A stretch of DNA of 64,000 bases, taken from Membranipora membranacea. Its lineage: Eukaryota > Bryozoa > Gymnolaemata > Cheilostomatida > Membraniporidae. The first letter of the stretch is position 1. Each line of letters starts with the position of its first letter. Location of the stretch: positions 21,140,001 through 21,204,000 of the forward strand of contig OU612072.1 of NCBI GenBank assembly GCA_914767715.1. Direction: 5' to 3'. The notes under the pieces were generated by a model. That model made no database searches and was not told the DNA's origin. It was given only the letters and a program-made list of their open reading frames with translations. The position numbers and the translations under genes were made by a program. Positions 22,001-31,000 of this stretch are shown piece by piece.

Positions 22001-25000
22001 CACTCGTAAAAAAATTGTTAAAACATTCATCAATTTCAATTTCAGATGTGTACCTTTGTCCATTTGTTTCAATACGGCTTGGTGATGAAGACTTGTCTGC
22101 TTTTCTGTTTAAAAGCCCATTTCTCATTTTGATTCGATTTTACATTTTCAAATTCAGTTTTGTAAAAGTTCTATTTTTGCATCTTTGATGGTATTACATG
22201 TCAGATTTTTTATCTTAGAATATTTTTGAAGAAGCTTACTGTTGAAAAGCTCATCCCTAAATTTTTGGGCAAGTTTTTCTCGCTGTTGAATCAATTTGAC
22301 GATTCTGAGCGTCATCCAAGGCTTTTTAAAAGTAAATTTTTTGCTTAGCTTTTTAGTTTTAGTTGTGAATGACTCAGCTACAATTTTGTGTAGAGTATTT
22401 TTAAAAATTTCAAAGGCGTCACTTGGATTACTGCCTATTGAGCACTCCCTGTCATACTTCTGGGTCATTAACTTTTTTGTAAAGTGTGTTTGGATCGAGC
22501 TTAGTAATTAAAATTTGGTTAGCCTTGTTTGTCTTCCATGTGTTTGGAAAAGCAATGGAGCTGATAAAGCCTTGTACCCACCAATGTGCTTTTTTAATCT
22601 CAGGAATTTCTTAGATTTTGCACTGGCAATCATTAAAGAATTTGTGGGTACCACAAAATGTAGCACAACATATCGCACGAAAGTAGAATCAATTCTACTT
22701 TCGTGCGAAGGTATTTGTAAACGCACGATCTCTGTGTATTTTGTACCCACCAATCACAGCAATGCACAAGTGGTCGTGTATGATCGCAGATGAGTTACTG
22801 GGACAGTTATGCAGTTGATGGGTACCAGGCCTAACTGGAAAATGGTCAGCTATCATGTCAGTCTTAACTGTACATGACAAAATTTCATTACTGGTGTTGT
22901 TGACCAGAATATGATCTAAAATTCTGTCAATGTGCGGCCGCACCGTGTTGGCGACTCAATAATATTAAAGCAGCCATTCATGCTCATAATTCTCATATAG
23001 TCTAGGGTAAAGTTTTCAGTTTCATTTGAAGGTTATGAGTCAAAATTTTGATCACCAACAACTAAAGAGTTGATAGGGAGTGAAGGCAGCAGCGCCTCCC
23101 AGTCCACCAGGATATCCGCCGGCCCCACCGAAGGGGTGCGATAGACTGCCAGCACAGAGCAGACTGGGCGGCAAGAACAAATCATACGAACCACCATAGC
23201 CTCCGCTCCAGACAACCGAACATTTGTCACACTAGCCACAAACTCCTCTCATACATACATAGCAATTCACCTCCAGCGCCATAAAATCGAGATCTACAAA
23301 ACATTTTATAGCCATATAGTGAAAACTTTTCTAAACATTTATTTTGTGAAAACCAAGTCTCTGAAATAACAATACATGAAAAATGAACATTGAGTTGAGC
23401 TAGCAGTACTTCAAACAAAGGCATTTTGTTGATTAGACTACGCATATTGATGTCTAAAATTGTATAGGATCTGGTGCTAAAATTTTTAATAACGGTATTC
23501 ACAGATCCTTGGCTAAGATTTTGAACATGATTAAAAAAAGTCAATGATTTGGTGATCCGTTGGCTTAGCCATCCTGTTTTGGTGTTGTTACTTGGTGCTA
23601 ATTTGTTTCACCCATTTAGCATAGTCACTGATTACTTAAGTTGATTTCCTCTGGTAGATAATTTATCATGCTTTATAACTTTTTCATTGGATGCTCCCCA
23701 ACTTACCCCAGTCCGTGACTACGATTATACTTCTACCTAGATTGAGTTTTATGCAGTTTGCTGTCTTGAGAAGTTTTCCCTTTTCCCTTTACTGGATATC
23801 CGGCTAGCTCGCCCGATCTCCTACCCAGGAGAGAATCCCAGGTAGAGAGGTTCCAAGGTGAAACAATATTGACCCTGGCTGATAGTCTTTGTGTTTGGAG
23901 GGGCAAGCGACCCTTGTGATTGGTCGGATTTGCGCTTCCTTGCATTTATCTGGAACGTAGATCACATCAAACTTAATATGTTATTGAGAGACAAGCAAAC
24001 ATCTTCTTCACTGAGACCTATGGCAGAACTCCCCCTACAATTATTTTCAGTGAATACAGCCATAGAATGTAGCGCAACAAACAAGTTATAATTGTGGTAA
24101 ATTTATATATATTATATAAAAATAAAAGGGTCATCCCATGCTTCCTCCTCACGGTTTTTAATCTGGCCTCAATAAAGTTTGAACTCTGGCCTCTGGTGCT
24201 GAGATCAACCGCTCAGCCACGCTTGGCCGCTGAAGCTCGCAAAGCTCAGTGTGAAATACTCAAGACGTTTAAATTTAATGATGTAGTGGGTGTAAGTAGT
24301 AATATATAAAAAAGTGGGTTATACCCATCCACAACCTTGCTTCTTTTGGTCTCCACCGGGATTTGAACCTGGACCACTCACTGTGATCGAGCACGCTAGC
24401 CACTTGGCTACGCCGTCCCGCTGAAGCTTTAGATTTTCTTTGATTTATATTTGAGATATGTGGGTAAAGTAAGCATACCCTCATCTGGTTTTACTGCGCA
24501 TATGTGGTAGGACATAGGACTGTGTTTCAGCCGTTTCTTCTATTTTTTTCCAAAACACTTTTTGAAAAAGTGATAAGAGGCACTGGATATGGGTTTTATA
24601 TACACATACTGCAGTTTTGTGGATTATATCCTGCTCAGATATCAAAAAATCATAAATTAACACTGCTACTCCTCGCAACAAATAACATGTGCTACTAAAG
24701 TCTGTATATTAATTAGTGAATCTATTGAAGTAAAACTGCTATCACCATCAATTAAATTGGACACATATTTTGTTGAATCTGGTTTTTATTTTAAAACAGA
24801 TCAAATGATCAAAGCTCTGCAGAAAATTTACAATACCAATTGCCATCCTCCCCCTATCAATATTCTGTGCATGATGTGTGGGCAAGATTGCAGTCATCCC
24901 GTTAATCCGAATAGGGATAAATTATTTCATAGTAGACCTGTAGCAACCATAAATGCAACATAACAATAGGTAGTCCGACGAAAGCAACTAATAGCTAACT

Positions 25001-28000
25001 TTCAGTTTCATGATATCTCTTCGGGGCTTCAATTTTAATGTTTACAGTTCATGAGAAAGCTTAGGAATGTTCTAAACCGCAAAATTTACACCTCCGAGTG
25101 TACACAATAGAGAGCTGGGGCTGTTTTTAGGGGACAAAAATATTACATTAGGAGAAAACTATCATATGAAATGGGAGAACCCCTACCATTGTAATGGAAA
25201 ATCCAGGTCACATGATATTGTGTACAATGCTAACAGTGTATTAGTAAACAGTGTAACATATTTGTGTGGAATGTGGATGCTGTCGGTAACAGAGAGCAGA
25301 CTCACAGAATTGTAATCTTTACTAGATCTCAGAAGAGGAAAAGTAATGATGACATTTTTATAATGATTATGAAAAACATAAAGCAGTCAGCTGGTCTATC
25401 CCCGAATTTCTCCGGGATATATAAGTCCCGTTAACTGCTGCCTCAAGAGAGCCCTCTGATTTCTTATATTCACCTTCAATGCGGCCATACCGTTCTCAAT
25501 CGAATTGTTCACTTCCACAGTGATTGTGATTTATACGGGCGCCATATTTTTTTGGAGGATAATTCAAGGTGATTTGCCCGTTGGGTTCAGTTACAGTTTT
25601 CAAATATTGGACACTATTGTGCCTATTTTCTTTCTGGTAAAGGTAGTTCCCAGTGAGGGGTGAAGTAGGTTGGTAAATTTCCGCCGGCTATTTGATGATA
25701 TTGTCTTCTCGTTTTCACCGATTTAATTTCTCATCAGGTGAAATAAACGTTGAGGTGCCATTATTTGTGTCTCAATCTCCCCAACAACACCTTCATTGGG
25801 GCCGATAGACATAGCTTCAGAAAATAAAGGCATTGGTTATGGTGAAATATATTGTATATATTATTGTGGTATTTTATTTGTGTCAAAATCACAGATGATG
25901 CACCATTTAACTACATATTTCAAGTGAGCCTACAGGCGATTCAAATTTTAATTTCATTTTGACATTTTTATGAATGTGACTGATGGGAAGGGGTTTGCAC
26001 AGAACTCTCATTTAAGACAGCTCTGAAAAAGATGAAAATACAATCCGTTTCACTCATAATTGCCTAGCAATAATCCCCTTCACATTATTAGTTTATTTTA
26101 ACATCGACGACTTACCTAGTGGTACATTGATCGACATTTATGCTGTGGAATGCTCAAATATATTGGCTCCCAGTTGCAGATAAATTCATTGGATGCCACA
26201 TATACTGTTGAACAAATAGCTGAACTGATCTTGGTATTTGGAGGGCAACAAATTTGACCAAAATGAAATCAAAATAAGATAAATAATCATAATTATCTGA
26301 TTTGTATGATATACACATAAATATCTCATCTTATTCAGTATAAGAACCATGAGGAGACTGAAACAGCTGACGTTGCGCGATGATAACATCAAACAGTTAC
26401 CTGAATGGATCGGTGAACTAGTCTCTCTAACTTATCTGAACCTTGATAAAAACTCTGATCTCATCCGATTACATTCCAGTATTAGTTCGCTGAATCTCTC
26501 CAAATTCAGCTGTAAGTGCAACAAGCTAATAGAGCCACCCTTTGCTGTGTGTCAAGGAGGTTGGAGCGACATAAAACACTTCTACACAGACATGGAAAGT
26601 GGAAAAGAAGTAATCTCTCTATCACCTATTGTCCTCATTGGTAGAAAAGAGGCAGGGAAGTCTTCTCTTCTAAGTGTCATGAAGCATAAGTTCAAAGCTC
26701 GAAGTCCACATGATGCAAGCGTTGAAAAAACAAAGGTTTTTGGTTTTGAGAAGGTACAGATTCAAGGCCCTGATTCAGAGAAAAGTGATGTCGAGGTTAT
26801 TGACTTTGGAGGTGACGAAATTTACCATCACGGCTACCACCTGACAATGGGTGGAGACTGCATACCAATAGTCGTGGTGAATATGTCAGAATTCGAAGAA
26901 ATAGCCAAAAAGCGAGGACCACGTGAAGCCACGAGGGAAGTCGCTTTCAATTGGGTCGCACACCTCGGAACAGCAGTTCAAAAGATCCAAGAGCCCCTCA
27001 TAGTTCTCACCCACCATGATGAATATAGAACTAAGTTAGACCTGTATGAAAAACTAGCTGGTGACTTCACTCGCACTCTACAAGATTTGACTGATGACCT
27101 TCTAAATGAAAACAGTCAAATAGAAAGGCTTGCTGTTCATTCTGACGGGGATCATGTTTCATCTGTGTTCAGCCAGGAAAATTTGTTCTCAGTAGGCTTT
27201 TCTCACGATGAAGTCTATTCATCAGTATTCCAGAGGCTAGAGAGACACCTCTACAACAGAGTAGAGGGTTCAAAATGCTCTATTCCCAGGGATTGGCTTT
27301 TTCCCTTCACCAAGAATAATGACAGCTATCTCAAATATGACCTGATTTCTCCTTCTCTGAAGCACCCTCAGACTGTTTTTGACTTCATGAAGCGATCTGG
27401 TCAGATATTGTGGTACCCAGATTCCTCTAACCCTAGCCTCGCAAATACTGTGTTCCACAAAATACCAGTTTTAACAGAGCTCATAGGATCATTGTATGGT
27501 CACACCATGTCTCCTAATATCGTCATACAGCAATCAGCAGATGGAAATATGACTTCAGGACCCAGCAGCTATCAAAGAAATGGTATCATGAGCAAAGCTG
27601 ACCTTCATTCCCGCATTTCTGACCTATCCTCCAAAATACGATCTGATATCGCTATTGCTCTTTTGGTAAAATTCAAACTTCTGTTTGGCCCAACAGTTAT
27701 CAACAATCAGGATGAATGCTACCTGATGCCATACTTCATGCCTGAACATTCATTATTTCATCATAGAGCTGAGATTCAGCTATTTGCATCAATGAACTTT
27801 ATCGGATTGAAAGCACCTGACTATGCATTTCATCAGTTAACAGTTTCATTTCTCGAAAATATGGATGGAAGCTATCAAATTTTCCCCTATGGGAATGGAG
27901 CAGCTGCAAAGCTGCAAGCACAAACCAGATCTGGCAATGAGAAGAGGGAGCAGTTTGATGTTCATTTCATACATGAGAGGGATGCGCAAAGGGCAATCAT

Positions 28001-31000
28001 CAGAGTTGACGGATGTGCAACCACTATATCTGAATGTTGGGCAAAGTTCTCCACCCTCCTCAAAGTGTTATCAGGGAAAGCAAAATCAACATGGCCTGCC
28101 ACAAAGATAGATTATGACATTCCTTGCCCCCACTGCCTCATTCTTGGTAGGCCAAATCCAGCACTGTTAAAGTTCCAGACGGTAACAGCTCATCCACAAA
28201 GACTCTCTACAGAGACTGCTGAATGTGGCGATGAAAGGGATGTACCAGCTTTGCTCAGAGTACCATGTGAGTTCTTCATTTTTTTGCAAAGCTTCTTCGT
28301 TTCAACAACACTCATCTTTGTTGGATATCTGTGTACAACTAGCACTCACTTTTCTAATTCATGAAATACATGTTTTGGATATATCCTCAGTACTTATCTT
28401 GTCTGCAGTAGTTTGTCATCTTGATACAAAAAATAGAGGTAGTGATTAATGACCTGATGTGTATTCTAGGTACTTACCCAGGAGAGGAGGGGATCAGATT
28501 ACTCACAGACTATATCAATAAGAAGGGGCTGAATGAGGTGACAGCAATAACACAGATTGTTTTTGAGAGAGAAAAGGAGATCGATATGCATCCTGTCTTT
28601 CAAACATCATTGTACAGAACATCCCTAATGGACAAGGTAATTAGCAGCTAGAATTCAAGGAAAGTACCAGAAATTTATCAAAATAAGGAAAATAATTTTG
28701 GTATGATGCAGGAAATGTTTTGTATTTGACACCTATCTCATTTTTTTTGACAAAATATTAGTTGGCGGTGAAAGATGTTTCCTTTTTTAGATGTATGTCC
28801 CTTTAACTCATGCGGGGTGTATAAATATCAAAGATTTTGATGAGGATTGATTAATAAGCGCATATTATTGAACCATCGTTCTTCTCAGGATTGACGTCAA
28901 TTTAAGTATCTCAATAAGACTGCAAATATGTTTATGTGCACTTGCCTTTACCACGCATAGAGTGATCAGTTGCATACAATGAATTCTTTATTCAAAATCT
29001 AGTGGTAGTAACATAAGTTGCAGTTATCTATTTGTTGCCTTTACTTGCAGGTTTATGTGATGACTGCGACACGAGGAAGAGCTCTGATAATCAACAATAA
29101 AACAGATCGAGAAGGTTCTCAGAATGACTATGCTAACATAAAGAGGATGTTAGAGCGATTCGGTTTTGTCATAAGTGATTTGTCTAAAGACAAAGAATGG
29201 CATGCAAAGGTACTTATACCATTGTTTATATTTGGCTTTCATATTTCAGGCTTTGAGCCTCTCTTGTTAGACATTCTTGGATGGTTATGCCATTAAAAAT
29301 CATACGATTGCTGAAATTTGAAAAATACCTGATGATCAACGTTACTTCCGATCGAATTTTACTAACTTTCTTTTCTGAAGGAGCTGATAAAGACAATCCA
29401 CAGTGAGACTCAGTATGTGGATAGAAGAACTCGTACATCTGTACATGCTAATCTGGGAATGTTTGTACTGGTGCTGATGAGTCATGGAGGAAGTGGTACC
29501 ATCTCTGTTGGTAACGAGATGATCAGATTGGTGGATATCTACAGACTTCTCTCACCTCAGAACTTTCAAGCTATGAGAGGAAAACCAAAGATGATTATAC
29601 TACAATCATGTTCAGGAGGTCATATTCTTATGTTTTTTTCTGTACAACTATGTAATGAACAGTCACTTGTTTTGAAAATCAGATGCATCCTTAGCTTATT
29701 TCTCTTACCAATACTGAACCATAAAAATCTCTTTTCCAAACGCAAAATGCATTTGCAATATAATCTTCTTGTGCATGCTCAGCCACCATATTACATATTA
29801 ATATGATTTGTATATGCTCAATCTACTCCCTTCAGCAAATATCATGAAAGTGGATCCTATTGTTACACTGAGTGAAGGATCAGCAACCAAGAGAAGAAGA
29901 AGTAAGTGATCAACTCACTATATAAACAAACTTCAGTTAAACACCTGCAAAAGGCAAATCTTTGTTAACTCGGTTTATGAAAAAAGTGTACAATAATCCA
30001 GATTTGGCAAACTTTTTGAGCCATTTCTAATCTTGAAACATGAGAACTTTTCCATTGTCATGTTACATCTGGTGAATCAAGGATTACAATAAACATCTTA
30101 TCAACGATCTTATATACCTCTGGGAATGAAAACATCTGCATGATTTTTTTTAGAAAGTGTTGGAAGTGGTTTGACCTCCTGTGTCAGTAGCTATTTTTTG
30201 ACATATTTAATTCATCATAAATCTCATCGTTGAAACCTATGGACCCATCTATCTATCTATCCATCTATAGACTATATGTTTAGAACTCTCCAACAGCTCT
30301 GCCCTCTTGCTATCCAGAATGGGTTCTGGTTCTCACACTCTCTCAAGTTCAGATATCTCTTATTGCCAGATGTTTGTTTCGTTGACAGAGAAAATGTGCA
30401 ATTAACCTAAATTGTTCTCTTCTTCCTATTTTTAAATAATTGCTCACTAAAACTATTTTACCCGATTTTCAGTACAACTACCTCAGGGCATGGCAGCTGA
30501 TCCTGCTCCTACCAATCCTAGAGATATACCGAGAGAAGATAGCCACTTATGTATGGATGATCTGATTGTCCTCCACCCAAGTTTCCCAGGTGAGAAGACA
30601 TTGAACGCTATTCATGCAGCGATTAGCTAATTATTGCATTCAACAGAAAAACCATAGTGATATCAATGCCTAATTTTTCACTGCCCATATAAATTACAGG
30701 AATAAACTGTTTATTTGCGTGGCTGATTTTTGTGTGATATCAGGTGTTTCCTAATAAACATAAACTCAAACACCCCAAAGGTGAGCACATACCTAAGTGC
30801 ATAGCATACCCTTTATTTAAAGTGAAGGATGAAATTCCTACTATAAATAAGCAAGCCGTTTCCCCTATAATAGTTATTGAGAAATTTTTGAAAAGTTTCA
30901 TCCATTCATTTTAGGCCAATTATATCGAATCAGCATTTTCATCAAATGTTTTTATCCTTGCTCTTTTACCCTTTGCCCAGAGTATAAAGCCTTCAGAGGT

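Larger units (their letters stand above)
20050..24010 (+). repeat. Dispersed repeat, copy B, split by a LINE insertion
   Basis: Positions 20050-20240 match the first half of copy A up to aaactagggccaatgt; 23885-24010 match the second half starting at gtttggaggggcaagc. The 3.6 kb between them is a reverse-strand LINE. Target duplication is not clear. Confidence 0.7.

Noticed and set aside
22154-22188. Forward frames 21676-22188 and 22515-22793 as genes
   Set aside because: They are antisense shadows of the reverse-strand LINE.
24340-24432. Functional tRNA gene
   Set aside because: A and B boxes are present but acceptor and anticodon stems do not pair well, and a related head lies next to it; SINE is the better explanation.
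26186-26392. Reverse 68-codon frame overlapping exon 6 start
   Set aside because: Shadow of AT-rich intron and exon, no motif.
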